From positions 7,378,001 through 7,442,000 of the forward strand of contig CM055617.1 of NCBI GenBank assembly GCA_029379385.1: a stretch of 64,000 nt of DNA, in the 5' to 3' direction. Shown here in pieces: positions 36,488 through 50,300 of the stretch (its first letter is position 1; each line of letters begins with the position of its first letter). A program made the position numbers and the translations under genes. The stretch is from Quillaja saponaria (taxonomy: Eukaryota > Streptophyta > Magnoliopsida > Fabales > Quillajaceae). The notes beneath the pieces were generated by a model. It had not been told where the DNA came from, did not search any database, and saw only the letters and a list, made by a program, of their open reading frames with translations.

Positions 36488-37963
36488 GGAAGGTAGGAAA
36501 AGTTTTGGTATGGTGGCTGGGGGAGGGAAAAGTTGATGGAGATTGACAGATATATATATATATATATATTGCAATCTGAAGAAAAAAGAGCAGCTAGAAA
36601 TGAAGGGAAGTGGGTAGCTTAGGAGCTCAGACTTCTATGGTGAAAGGTTTTGTTGGGTGCAATTATGGTTGTTTCCTATAGAGTGGAGGAGATGATTGGG
36701 AATATGCTATTTTCATTGTTAAATACTTAAAAAGGGGCTGACAGTAAAGAGAGGAAAAAAGCTAGTGGGAGAGAGAAAGAGAGGAGGGACAGCAGGAAAT
36801 ATGAAATATGAAAGTTTCCCGAGTCCTTTTCCAATTTCCATACTACAATTTCATCTTTTCTTTCAAAGAAATTTTTTACTCCTAATATTTTTCTCTTCGT
36901 TCTTCCCTAAGAGGGTGCAGTATAAATGATAGAAAAGAAAATCACTATTCTTTATAGGCGTTGTGTTTTGTCTTGTTTATTGGGTTGGGCTAAAATTTCA
37001 TTGTGTGCCCTGTTGGATAATTACGACTTGAGAGGGATTCAAAAGTTAAGCCTGAGAGGGATTCAAAAGTTAAGTTTTAGTTCACGACACAGAAGAATGG
37101 GCGGTTCATTTCCTTCTTGTAGCCTATATATAGACAGTTAGCTCTAGGATTTCAGTATATTTTTTCGAGCAAAACACTAATATTTTTGTCAAGAACAGAA
37201 TAGTAAATTTTGATCTCTTTAATGAGGACGTTAGGCTAAATTGAGCCGAACTTCGAAACATCTTGTGTTCTTTCTTTTGATTATTTTCGTTTTTCAGTTC
37301 TAAATTTCATCATATTATCACTTCTATTTAACATTAGATCTGTTAGATTTATGTTTTCTGGGTTCAAAAGTTTGACTACTTTGACTGAGATTCTTCTTCT
37401 CATTCTTCCATTTTGATTTGGTTCCCTTGGGAATTGAGTGCTCCCTTTGGCTTCTTTAACTTTTTCTCTTCCTTCCTCATGTTTTAACATCTCCACAGTG
37501 CACCTTTTGAATAGAATATACACTACAATGCAGATTCTTCTTTCTCCTTTAAGACCCAGCATTCTATTTTGGGTATTAAATTTATTACTCTGAATTCTCA
37601 TTGCATGATTTTTTTAATTTTTATTTTTATAAATATATACAGTGTCCAGTTTCCTGACTTGTTCGCATTGATTCTAGATAATACATATGATGGGTCATGC
37701 AACAAACACAAAGGCTTGATGATGAACCTATTCTGACAGAGAATCTGATGACTCCCTTGTAGTGTGCATCATTATACACAGAAGAAATTAAGGCCAGAAA
37801 GAGAGAGAGATCTCATAATTCCATCATGTGAGTGACACTATATACACTTTCTTTTATGTAAACTATGTATATATATATATATATATATATATTTGTAAAA
37901 AAGAAAAAAAGAAAAAAAAGGAGCTTTAATATACTTTCGAAGTATGAGGTTGTTAAAACTACA
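36488..37963. other. BPS1-like promoter side and AKT2 3' side
   Basis: No gene is seen. A TA dinucleotide run (36551-36569) lies about 65 bp upstream of the BPS1-like ATG, in its probable leader or core promoter. A second AT run lies at 37868-37892 near the 3' end of AKT2. A 22 bp phrase TGAGAGGGATTCAAAAGTTAA is repeated at 37029 and 37053. The remainder is AT-rich, with frames of no recognisable function. Confidence 0.55.
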
Positions 37964-40900
37964 TTACAGTAAACAATTTGGATATTCAACTATGAAGAGT
38001 TTGTCATTATCTCTAATCACATCAATACAGTCTATCTCTGCACCTTCTTCATCTGTCACCATTGCATCTATAGCATCAAACCCAAACTTCTCACCTGTCA
38101 AAAAATAGACACAAACAACTAAAGTCAAATTACAATTTTTATAACTTAGTTTAGTTTTGAATGTTTTTTTTATAATGAAGGATACTATGAACAGAGCAAT
38201 ATATGGGTTAAGGCAAGTATAAATCCAGAAGAGCAACATATACTACTGAGAAATCTTACCTGCAATATTCTTGAGTTCCTCTAGTGAATTTGGTAACCTT
38301 ATCAGCCTTCCAGCTTCCATGCAATTATTTTCTCTTCTCATCACAGGATGCCCTCTATATATGCTTACTCTTTGACAACTTGGTATAGTTGATCTTCCCC
38401 TAGTACACTCTTGTTCTCCTTCATGCCCTCTTATCAGGACTTCATTAGGTAAGACTTCGTTTACTGTAATTCGGTGTCCAATCTCTCTCTTTTGCAGCAT
38501 CTCATTCAAGGTTGATCTAGAAAACTGATAGGTATCCAAGTTAAAATCTGCACCATTCATCACAAGTAAATTAACCATGTCCAGATGATTTTCTACTGTG
38601 GCAATCTGGATTGCTGCTTACTCCATGGCGATTTTTGGAGTCAATGTTTAATCCTTGGTTTAAAAGCTCATTCATTACTGTCATATCATTTCTTTTTGCT
38701 GCCATACATAGGAGATCGCCTGCAGTGTGTGGATCAGAGAGGGCAGTATGCTGGTATAGGGTTCGGAATATTGAATGGTGCTTTGATGCTATAGCATCCC
38801 ATAATGCAGTGTTACCATTAATGTCTGCCATTAATGAGAATACAAATTAGAACACAAACACAATGTAGAAATAGATAAGTATAATCAAAATGGAGAGAAA
38901 AATTAGGGGTCATGAAATGAGGTACTATACCTCTTAAATTTATGTTGCGTGCATGCTTCAGTAAGACTGATACACACTCTTCATGCCCATTTGATGCTGC
39001 TATGTGCTGATACAGTACAACAAAAATGTTAGCTGTGAGAGGTATTTGCTGTTCCAATGTAGTAATTTTAAGTACTCGTGATGTTCTACAGGAGACAAAA
39101 GTTAAATTCTCAATCAAATCAATTTTGTTTTTCTTCACTATTGCACATTAACCTTACTTTTGTGTTCGTAAATATGGTGTTGAGTGTTAAATGGCTGGTA
39201 GCTGGGCTTGGTTAGTTCAATATAAAGGACATAGAGGTAATGATGTTTCACAGTATAAAAGGTTTAGATGAGAACACAGCCATGGCAGGAATGAATGGAG
39301 GAAAAGTATTTCATGTGACCAATACCAACTAGTTTTTTGAGGATTCCTGTAGACGACCCTAATGACTAGTTGTTGTGGCAGTTAATGATGCATCACCAGA
39401 AACAGAAAAAAAAAGAAAGAAAAGGAAATGAAGGGTTCAAAGCTTCACCAGTGGAGTTATTCCTTTGGAGTCTCCAATATCAGGATTCAACCCTGCCTTG
39501 AGAAGCTCTTCAAGAAAAGCAGCATTGCCTGTACTGGAAACAGTTAGCAAGTTGACAGACATGGTTGGATCACCTCCTTCTTCTTCATTATCCACCAGTA
39601 GATCTCCAATGATTAAATCCTTTAGATTCTTGTAATGCTGCATTTGTATCACATTATCAAATTATAATCCAAATCCTCGAATAGAATAATAAAACTACTG
39701 ATTGAATGCTAGGACTAGGATTGCTTACCTGAAGTAAATTTTTACGCATTTGTACATCGTCTTTTCTTTTGGTCTGCATCGCTTCTACTAAAGCATCGGT
39801 TTTGAGCCTCAATAGTTGTGATAGAGTCTTGGTTCGATATGTAAAGCTCTGAGGCCTACAACAAAGTGCACCAACTTCACCAAACATGTCCCCTGTATGT
39901 AAAGTCCCTGCAACTCTCTCTTTTTCCATTTCACAATCAATGATTTCCACTTCTCCAGACACTATGATATAAACATCATCTGGTGCTTCATTTTGCAATA
40001 TCACATCCTCTCTAGGTGGTATATACTCTGCCTTCATTTTTGCAACCTGTGTAGCACATTGAGATAAAAAGTTTCAACCAAAGTTCCAGGCTCCAATAGT
40101 AGAATCAAAATTTATGGTTTCGTACCAAGGACAAAAGGATTTCTCTTGAGATGCCTTTGAAAAGATAGACTTTCTCCACTGTAGGAAAAAACAGATGTTG
40201 GCAAATGTTTTTGCAAATTGACTTTGGTAGCTGTTCTATAATTTGATTGTGGTTTAAGCTCTCAGCCTTATATCTCAAACACATATAAGCCAATATTTGC
40301 TCCCTTAACCTTGAAGGCAAATGATTTCTGCAAACAAAATTTGATGCTGCTTCAATGCTATTCCTCTGCCCATCAGATTCAAATTCATCATAGTTGGACA
40401 TGTGTTAAAGTTGTACAAAATTAAAATTTATTCTTGGGACGTTCTAATAAATATATAAACACGAAATTTGAAACAAAACAATACTTACAAATTCCATTGT
40501 TCGGCGAGTTCCTTCAACAACGAGATTTGTCATGTTACCAATCAAGTAAGCAGTTAGGCCAAGATTGAAGAGCATGTAGAAGATAATGAATATCATTTCC
40601 ATTGTGTTCACAGCATGTAGGTCGCCATAGCCTACAGTGGTCATGGTGGTTATAGACCAATACATGGCTGAAATATATCTTATCCAAAGACTTGTTTCTC
40701 TGAAATTTGGAATTACTGCTCCAATCCATGTCTTCCCTTGATGGGGGTATGTATCAGCTAGTAGGTAGTAGAGGCATCCAGCACAGTGAACTGAAAACAC
40801 TGTCACCTACAACAAGAAATTATAGTTAGCTTGAAAAATTTTCAATTCAATTTAAATCTATACAGTATCACATAAATAATTTGAGAAATAAATGACATAC

Positions 40901-43255
40901 AGATAGAAGCCTAGCACATCTGACCCAGAAATAGCTGAACCTGATGTCTTTCTCAAGCCTAGCAAAAAGAAGTGGAAACAAACCAAGTCAATACTTTTTT
41001 GAGTTCATATTTTTTGAAAATACAAATAAGACAAGACCAACCTCGTGAAGAGTTGTTTGACCCTTCTGAGTCTCCAAAATCTGAGCATACCCAAAAGCAC
41101 GTAAGAGAGACCCCCTCTGTGTTTGCCTGTGAACAAGTATGTTATGGCCTCAAATGGGATAGTTGATGCAACATCCATCAAGAACCATGTTGACAAGTAC
41201 CTAGAAGAAGAACACAATTAACATCTAGTTTATTAATCCCACTAAATAATAATCAAATTTTAATACTCGTTTCTTATCAATAAAAGAAATGTAGAGAATA
41301 AACTGATTCACTCGATAACAAATATCACACTCTACTTTACCATCATAATATCTGAAAACATCCCACCACACTTATATCAGAACCATATATTATGTCACCA
41401 AGGATCACAACCGATGAACATGACTCAAACTCGTGTTATACCATATCACAAGATCACCAACGTAGACTCTGAGTCTACCATTAATGATTCAGTGATCATA
41501 GTAGGGCCAATTTACGCCCATGATTCATTTTGCATATCAATCCGGGTAGATACTAATTTTGACATCTGGACCCATGGCCATGAATTTCCATTCTCATCCT
41601 ATATGAAAAAGGACCCATGATGTTCCCTATGATAATAGGATTTTGTTTTTGCCCTCATAGTGAAAGCATCTCTGATTCCATCATTATTCTATTTTCATTG
41701 GAGATAGAATCAATGCCATACACTTGAGGAGGAAAGATCGATGATTGTAAATATTCCTCTCCCATGTCCACATTGAAGAGTATCTCTAGTCTCATGTGAA
41801 TCATTTGACAAGGGATATGTAAATACCCCCAATCAACTATTTTTAGTTTTTCAAGCATTGTAGGAAAATCACTAACTCATTAATTGATCCATCAAATCAG
41901 ATTTTTTTTGTAAGTATCTAACTTAATTTATATCGGATCATGATCCTTTAGATTTTTTAGATTCTTATTGGGTCAGAATTGATTCACAAATAAACACAAA
42001 AATATGTGAAAATATAAGGAAAAAAGATACATAATAAGTCAGTTTGGGTCGAATCTGAGTTAGATTTATCGAACTATTTTGGGGTTGAGACAAATTTTGA
42101 CAAATTTTTGACAAATTCAGATCGAACCAACATGAGACTAATTGGATCGGTTCAATGATCCATTGCAGTGTCTAGAAAATGAGTATGTTTTTGTCACACC
42201 AAGCAATGGTTTTGGGATTGGACAAAGTTTCATTAAATTTTTCTCCAATTCCAACTGAGCTTCAACTTGGGTAAAGATGATTACTTATGTTTGTTTGAAA
42301 GAAATTTGTTACTCAACTTAGAGGTAGATCTAAAGCTAATGAGATTTTCTCAAATTTAGGAAACTAACCTGACAGCAATCTTTTTCGAGTTTCGGACTAG
42401 TAGGTGAGTGCTTCGATCAATGTAAGCCACAAAGAAGGTCAAAACAATGTCAGCAGCGAAGAAAAGATCAACAATGTTGTCCACAACGTAGAGTTTTGTG
42501 TTTGGAGTGGAGTGTAGAAATGCAACCTCAATGGGGAAAACCCATGCAGAGTAAGCTACCAAAGCCACCATAAAACTCTCCCAACACCTGCACCAAAAAA
42601 CCAAAATTTCAACCCATATATATAATATGCCATTTTTTGTTTGATACTATAAATTTAACTCAGACTGCAATTTGGGATTTTGTCCCGGTCTGAAAAATTT
42701 AATCCCAGATTCTAAAAATGAAGTTAGAAATATTACCAGAGTTAGGTAAACATGTTATAACTGCCTAGGAAATAGCACATGTATGCAATTATACATACTT
42801 GTCTTGGAGATACATATGTTTGCATACATGTATTTCTTTATGTAAACAGCAGCTTACTGGTATTCTTAACGAGTAAAAGATTATTGAGCAAGAAATGAAC
42901 GTGGACCTTCTTGTTTTTAATGAATGGAATGTGCTTTGAAACATATATTTTGGTTGAATTACAACAATAAACAAACAAAATCTATAATTCATCAGTTTAA
43001 CATAGAATCTAGCTACCTGTATCTTGAATCCATTGGTGATATGATCCGCCCTTTTGACTCTATTGGATTCTGGTTGTAGCTTGAAGCACCCAAAGGAGGA
43101 AGGATGAGCTTTGAAACATTTCTTAAATTGAAAGGTGAAGACATACAATCTTCTTCAGTATGAGACTCTCCTGAGTACCCATTCAGGTGTTTCGTGTCAT
43201 CCTTCTTCATGGTAGAGTTTAAATGCTGATTATATGAATTGGGTTTCATCTCCAT
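37964..43255 (-). CDS. AKT2: Shaker-type potassium channel, AKT2/3 class, with one-base frameshift
   Basis: Weakly rectifying plasma-membrane K+ channel, known from Arabidopsis phloem and guard cells. Exons: 43017-43255, 42369-42587, 41042-41200, 40901-40958, 40489-40806, 40126-40365, 39729-40046, 39449-39637, 38931-39006, 38260-38824 and 37964-38094. After removal of one extra base the product is 836 aa; Arabidopsis AKT2 is about 800. Order: [20 protein letters not shown] and [11 protein letters not shown] near the N-terminus, S1-S3, S4 [15 protein letters not shown], pore TTVGYGD (281-287), S6 ending [13 protein letters not shown]-linker, cyclic-nucleotide-binding-like domain ([19 protein letters not shown]), ankyrin repeats and a C-terminal KHA domain ([18 protein letters not shown]). 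The start is ATG at 43255; there is no ATG further upstream in that frame. In exon 10, frame is lost near 38612-38620; read literally, translation stops at 38571 after 689 aa, without the last ankyrin repeat and KHA domain. Confidence 0.9.
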
Positions 43256-46200
43256 TCTCCAAAACAAAGCTCTTGCTAGTTAGATTTGGAAGAAAAAAAA
43301 TTATTGATTGGAATCAAGAAACAGAGAAAATAAAAGGGGAAATGTGTTCTGTGATGATGATATTATTGTGGGTGTTGTAGAGCAGGTGGTCCTTTCATGT
43401 GGTACTACTAGTGAGTAGTATAGGCCCAAGGATGGAAAAACACCTGCTATTGATTGATGTGTTTGTGATAAGATCAATTTCAAGTAGAATGAAATGGTGG
43501 GGTGGGTAATATTTGGCCTTGTATGTGGTTGAGATGTCCATATGCTTTATGCTCATTCATGTCCTTTTTTTCTCTCTCTCATATAATTTCATCATTATTA
43601 TGTGATGTTACATATTTGGCTGCTTATTAGTTACAATTTTGTATGTCCCACAAATATTGTGTGGATAAAAAATGGAATAATCATCCCCTGCACTTTGCAA
43701 AGAGTATCGCTGCAAGAGATTTGTTGTTTATGAAAGGCTGTCTTGGCATTAGAATTTTTAGGGAATTTCTTCTGATTTAGTTGTATTTTGGCATCTGGGT
43801 TCACAGTTAGACCTATATTTTGGCAGTACTACTTATGGTCATACTAAAGATTAGGTTTTGTTTGGCTAGCACATGGGCTCCTGTGCTTGGATTTTACTAT
43901 CAGTGGGGTATGTCAGTGTATTTATGTCATTCTTAACACGTTTTCAGTGGAATAGCCTAATGAGGCAGAGGAAGTAAATAATGCAGAATGAGAAGGTTTT
44001 GTGCATTCTGCTGCAACAGAAATATAAGGGACAGGGAATGAACAAGTCGAGAGGAAAAAAGAAATAGGTAGATAAACCATTTTAAACATGCTTCAAATTG
44101 CCTACCATTTTAATCCTCAGCAAGTTGACAAAAAACTTGCTTTGGCTTTTTGACACTGGGTTTAAATTTTTTTATTTTAAAATCACCAACCACCATGTTA
44201 CTTTCAGTCTGTAAGTGACATCTGTGGAAGACTAGGCAGCAAAACAAATATCGCCATCCTTGCCACAAAGTTGTCTTTGGACATAGACATGAATTGAACT
44301 TTTGACCATGGTAAAGGTTCCGATACCATATCATAGAACCAAAATTAGAGTTATTAAATAAGGTTATCTCTTGTACCGATACCCGAAAGTTATCAGGGAC
44401 TATCAAAGCTAAATTAACCAATAATGGTGACAACTAAAAGTGTTTTTGCTGGTGCATCTGGGAACTTCACATATAAATTGACTCATGCAACTTGGTAAAA
44501 GGCTCTTAATGGAACATATACAGCATATTTCCTCTGTTCCAGATTTTGAATTTGCCATTTCTTTTATATAATCTCTTGGAATATAGAGGATTTTCAAGAA
44601 AAAGTTTCTGGATGGAAGACTGTTGAAGGTTGGAAAGCAAATGAAGCTTGCATCTACCCAGAAAAGAAAAACCTTTAAAACTGAAAAACCCACTTCCCAA
44701 TTTCATAAGGAAGAAAAGGAATAAGTCTTGAAAGCTTTGTATAAGAAATTATGAAGCCTTTTCTTTTAGAACTTTTTGATATTTTTTTCATCTGTGTTTT
44801 AGTGAGCATCTAATTGGCATAAACTGCTGAGGCCCCGTTAGGTGAAGTCAGTGTCAAAGCAGAAGCCAACCGACCTTAAGAGGCTGGAGCCCAGCTGATG
44901 TTTGTGGTACTACTCTGGGTGGGTGATAGTTGCACTTGTACAACCTCCATTCCCTCTTAGTCATATAATCAGTAATTACCAATTAATTTTGAACCATAGC
45001 TATTAGCTGTGCTCAATAAGATTCTTGAAGTAAGTATCTGTGTTAAATAGGATCCCCATGGCCCATACTAAAGACTCTTAGTCCTCCACCTAGACACTCT
45101 ATGTTTATCTTTCCCATTTTTTTTTTTTTTTTTTTGGGTACAGAAAAATATAATTTATTTATCTTTCCCCTTTTTGCTAAGAACCTAAATGGGTATTCTA
45201 TATCTATGACTTGTTTAAGAAGGCATTGTCTCTTTTCATCAGTAATAGACTAGCTATAATAGTCAGAAAATCAGTCCCAACTAGCATGAATATGATTATA
45301 AGGGAATGATCATTAATTTTTCATGAGTACTCTAGTTCTCTTATATAATGATATATCTGTGGCAGGATTAAATAATAAATTCGTCGAAACGTGCTTAAAC
45401 AAACTAATTTATACACACACAATATTCATTAGTATGACATGGTCACTTTGGATTGTACTCTGGTTGGTGAAGATGATTATCTCAAGGAAACACTTGACCG
45501 ACCTCAAGTAAACCCTAGTTACCCAAGGGTGTGGGTGCATTAATTAAGCTCGTGTCTTTTACACATCAAATAGGACTATTCATTTTTGTCCACAAAGTGT
45601 GAATGAATTGTTACTATGGCAACAATGACCAAGAACCCACTTTAGCTAGCTGTCTGTCACTCATTTGATTTGTAGTACTTCTGTGTTTGTCCCGTGTGTG
45701 ATGTCCAACCCAAACAAGAATGACACGGTCTGCACGTCAATAAGATTTGTTTGTAGCACCCACTAGCATCTTCTCCAGTACATTCGATGTGGCAGACCAC
45801 AATTGTGCTTGCAAATCACCATCCCTATCAATTTAACAAATATTCTAAAAATAATGCGATAAAAATCACGATGCATATTAATTTAGAAAATATTCTAAGA
45901 ATAATGCGTTGATATAACATATTTATTAGTGATACTAAAATTGAACATATATCATATAATTTTACAAGTTCACATTTCACATCATGTATTACCTATATTT
46001 TAGGTCATATATTATCTATTTTTGTAAGTTTATTTTAAAAAAACTTACGTGATTTTCCAAAACACATCTACAATGAACGAAGGCTATCCTTTCTATGCCA
46101 AGATCATTCCAATAAATAGCATCTTCTCCAGTACATTCAATGTGGCAGACCACAATTGTGCTTGCAAATCACCACGCCTATCAATTTAACAAATATCCTA

Positions 46201-47390
46201 CAAATAATGTGATAGAAAATCACGATCTATATTACTTTAAAAATATTCTACAATAATGCGTTGATATAACATATTTATTAATGATACTAAAATTGAAAAT
46301 ATATCATATAATTTTACAAGTTGATATTTTACTATCATGTATTACTCATATATTATTTATTTGTATAAATTTATTTTAAAAAAACTCAAGTGATTTTTCA
46401 AAACACATATAACAATGACATGACAATGAAGGAAGGCTTTCCTTTATATGCCAAGATCATTCCAATACATAGCTGATGTGAGACTAATCCTCTGACCGTC
46501 AGACAATGAAATAATCAACGTCAGGCTTGATTTCATTTTGCAAAATTTCCACTACCTGATAAACAAGCTCTCTTTGTCCTACCAAAACTAGTCTATAATA
46601 GTTTCTTGTTCGTCTCAGACACCAGTTTCTTATAATCCTATCAGAATCTTCACTAATGAGTGCACACATGAAATGCCAACCCTTCATCATCTCCACTTCA
46701 TCAATATTTCAATTACAGTTTACAAATCAAAGACACCCGTTAACGTAGAAATACTATAAATTTGATTTCTTTAAGATCGTATGTCAAGCTACAATTTCCT
46801 CCAGATTTAAACAAATTTTACTTTGTCATATACTAGATTCTTTTTCATCATACAGTTGTTAACTTTCTGACCAATAATTTAAAGATGGATGCCTTGCTAA
46901 TAATATGAATACTACATAGATTGTGAATATTGACAAAATCCCTTGTTCTTCCAATTGTACCAAGGTTAAGTAACTCAAAACAAATACAAAGAGAATCACT
47001 AAATCATAGCCTTTGTAGTACCTCATCATGGTTTGTAATCCAAAGGTAGATAACATGAACAGCTAACTAGTTGTATAAAAGATAATATGAATACTATATT
47101 GTAAATACCTTAACAATTAAGGTTTCCCAGAACTACGATATTTTTCCCCAGTAGTCAGATTCAATGTCACTAATTTACCATGAGTTTGCTATAATAGCAG
47201 GAAGATCTTGAGGATTCACTATGGATCATGGGTCATTTCAAATTCGAGACATGGCAAGCCAACATCATGACTGTCAGTTCATGGTTGGAATAGGATACAA
47301 CCTGGGATTATATAGCAGGAGGCTATACTTAATATACCAGAGTTCCGAACAATTTCGAGCTAAGAACCACCAAAAATCTGTGTATTATGT
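43256..47390. other. 4.1 kb intergenic DNA, AKT2 promoter side and UGGT 3' side
   Basis: Both neighbours are on the minus strand, so this holds the AKT2 promoter on the left and the UGGT 3' end on the right. Reading frames near 44110-44710 and 46499-47060 are short and have no domain that I recognise. A phrase near 44285-44345 (GATACCATATCATAGAACC) resembles text common in plant retrotransposon remnants, a weak impression only. A T17 run at about 45119-45135 followed by GGGTACAGAAAA looks like a reversed retroposon tail. The tandem 353 bp repeat is listed separately. Confidence 0.5.
45764..46469. repeat. Two-copy direct tandem repeat, unit about 353 bp
   Basis: TAGCATCTTCTCCAGTACAT begins at 45764 and again at 46117. 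The copies stay alignable over ~353 bp and end in the shared phrase CCAAGATCATTCCAATA just before the next unit or the flank. They differ by scattered substitutions and small indels, so the duplication is not very recent. No reading frame spans either copy. Confidence 0.85.
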
Positions 47391-50300
47391 CTACAACTCT
47401 GCTTTAGATTCCAAGTCTTCCTCTGATGAAGTCTCCCTCGTACCCTCTGATTGGGTAGGGGATTCAACAGGCTCTTGGATGCCCAAATCATCACCTAAGA
47501 TTTTTGCAGTAAATTTTCTTGCCTCCAAATCAAGGTCAGGCCACTCAGTCACTATTCTTTTAGCACCCTGTGAAAAATCATAGAAAAACATATTAGTAAA
47601 AGGTATACAAATAAGGCAAAGTGACACAATACTTTTGATGATATTATGTGATAGTTTCTGAGGAGCGATAACTTGGGGAAACAAACACGTACCTGAAGCT
47701 TTGGCTCTTTTGTCATGGGATTGTTGCAAAGATCAATAGGTTTTTGCCTTGGACTTTGTAGCATTACCACACCATGATTCGCACCATAACCATTCTTGTG
47801 GTAAAGAAAAAATGGGTACTGTATGCTGAGCATAGTTGGGAAGATCCTGAAATTAGAAATAGCAGGTTTCAGAAAATATTAGAATAAATGTGTAATAAGG
47901 AAATGAAAATTATTAGTATCTGGATCTTCATTGACTGTAATTGAGGTGGTATGGGGCATTACACGTGTGTTACATGTAGAAAGAAAGGATCTTGCTTCAT
48001 CACGTCCCCACACAACAGCCACTATACCTCATTTCCTTAATTTCTAAACCTTTAAATCCAATAAAATGGTGTTTACCTAGCACCTATTTATTTAGATATG
48101 CACATTGCAACAATAAGAAGTGGATTGAAGAGTGAAACAATTAGAAGTTCGAATTTTATTTCCTCTTTTCCCCTTCCATTCTCTTTAATATCACCAAGTA
48201 CCTGTAGGAACTTGATCTTATAACCAAAATGATAAGCTTTGCAAATAACATGATAAACTACTGTAATATGATAATAGCTAAGCTTCATTAGAAAAGCTAG
48301 CGATTCTTTTCAGTAGCAACTGAAATTAGGTCAAAGTTAGAGTAGAGTAGTAGCTCCAATTGATGAAAGGATGAGATAGAATCATCTAAGATGGTTTGGA
48401 GATGTACATGGACAAATGAGAGATGCAAATGTCTTGGGCAGGAAGTACAAGAAGGAAAACTAAAAGAAGACTAGAGGAAAACCAAAATTACAAGGGAAGA
48501 TGTGGTCAAGAATAATATTTTTTTGCACAAGACACAGAATAGCATAAAGCCATGTATAGGATTGAAAGGAAGAAAAGACTATTTGGAGGATACCAGCGGG
48601 TTTTACTTTTATAGGGATCCCTGTTTCCAATATTTGGGGTTAAGGCTTGTTGTTGCAGTAGTATTTGAAATTAGTGTAATTTTCATTTCACTATTCGAAT
48701 AAAGCCTATATTGTAGTCATAAAGGAATACATGATTAGTTTAAAGCTCAGAATATAGTAAATTAGTCAACTGTAAATCTGGTATTCTGGTGGAAGGCGCC
48801 ATGTTCTGCAAGAACTTTTTTCTAGAGGATGCATCCATATGATAGTAAACAAAGTCGACTATTCAATTTGACAAGTTATCTACAGAAACATTTCTTGTAA
48901 CACTCCATCCTAACTCTCAAAAAGTTAAAGGATCCTGTACAATCAGAGAACTGGCTTTGCCAACACATAAAATGAACTAATGATATTAAACATGAAGCAT
49001 TCTGTACTGAACCACTTGCCTGATCCAGATTTGCTAGACTGTTCGGATCCCTGCTGAGGGTTTCATAGACAACTCTAAGATTATCTCCTGCTGCTGTCTC
49101 TCTGAACTTCTTCAGATCAACAACATATAATGCGCTGCACAAAGAATGGTACACAGAAAGTTACAGGTATTGCTTGAAGAAATCCAACTTGTAATTGGCA
49201 ACACAAAGGAGCAGTTACCAACCTAATATGGTATGGTTTTCCACGCAGATGTTCCCTCCAGAAACCCTGTGCATGGGATAAGGGGAAAACATAATAAGCA
49301 TCCAGTTTTGTGTGATGTTAACACTTGAAAAGTCATGGACTCTGAAATTTAAATAAATAATAAAGGTGGTTAGGTATTTACTTGTCTCCAAAAGCGATAT
49401 CCATCCATCTCTTTGTTATTATCACAGAAAGGAGTATATGCAAGAGGTTTCCCTTCCAAATTCATGTCATAGAGTTCTGCCATGTCTGCCCTGACAATTT
49501 GATCTGCATCAACAAATATGACCTGCAGATAGTTGCTTTAAGAAACAGAGTTTCACTGTATAAATTTGCCAAACAATTGATGTCAATGCAACAAAAGAGA
49601 ATTTAATAGAGAGTAGAGTAATGGTGCATGCCTTCTCCAAGGAGAGGGGAAAGATAACATCAAGGAATAAGATTTTATATGCCCAAATTATTCGCTGCTT
49701 TTCTTTCTGCTTATGCAACCATGTAGGCCATTTGTAGGTAACCAGTTCATATTCAAAACCATATTCTTGGGCCATGCGCGGAATTACATCCTGCAAGTTA
49801 AATTAACAAGCAAAGAGCACATGAATCTTAGACAATCTCATCAGCTTCTTTTGAAGTTCCAAAAATATAAAATGAATGTTAACAAACAAGGAAACTCAGA
49901 TGCATATAACCTTAAAGGGAGGAGAGAGGTAGTTCTTTATGAACCAGAATTTCACTGGACGGTGCGTGTTCTTCAGTACACTTAAAATCATTATCTTCAG
50001 AAAACGTTCATATCTGGCAAAACTCGGGAAAAATATTACAGAAGCAAAACATAAAGACTGCACCGATGTAAAGAAAATTAAAATCACATCCAGGCTGATA
50101 TAAAGACTGTAAGTCTGTAATAAAGTTTAACAACACTAAGACCATCTGAAAACAATATTTTACAAACTGAACTCAGGATTTTGTTATGAATCCAAGAGTA
50201 AGGCTGTAAGGGTGTCTTTTGTCTGAGACAATGGTATTAACATCAATACTGGCAGAGATAAAGGACCCCGATAAATGAAATAAAAAACAATATTGATATC

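Noticed and set aside
38612..38621. A micro-intron (GTAAGCAG) explaining the AKT2 frameshift
   Set aside because: It begins GT and ends AG, but 8 bases is far below any workable plant intron, and removing it would not restore the frame that one base restores.
41221..42368. Transposon in AKT2 intron 2
   Set aside because: Parts (about 41270-41880) look unlike ordinary intron sequence, but I found no terminal repeats, target duplication or coding motif.
47552..47833. A 93-codon open frame containing [13 protein letters not shown] as real UGGT sequence
   Set aside because: In another frame the same bases encode the conserved [11 protein letters not shown] and [10 protein letters not shown] motifs. 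Only the last part of the open frame (from PIDLCNN) is real, which points to a frameshift.
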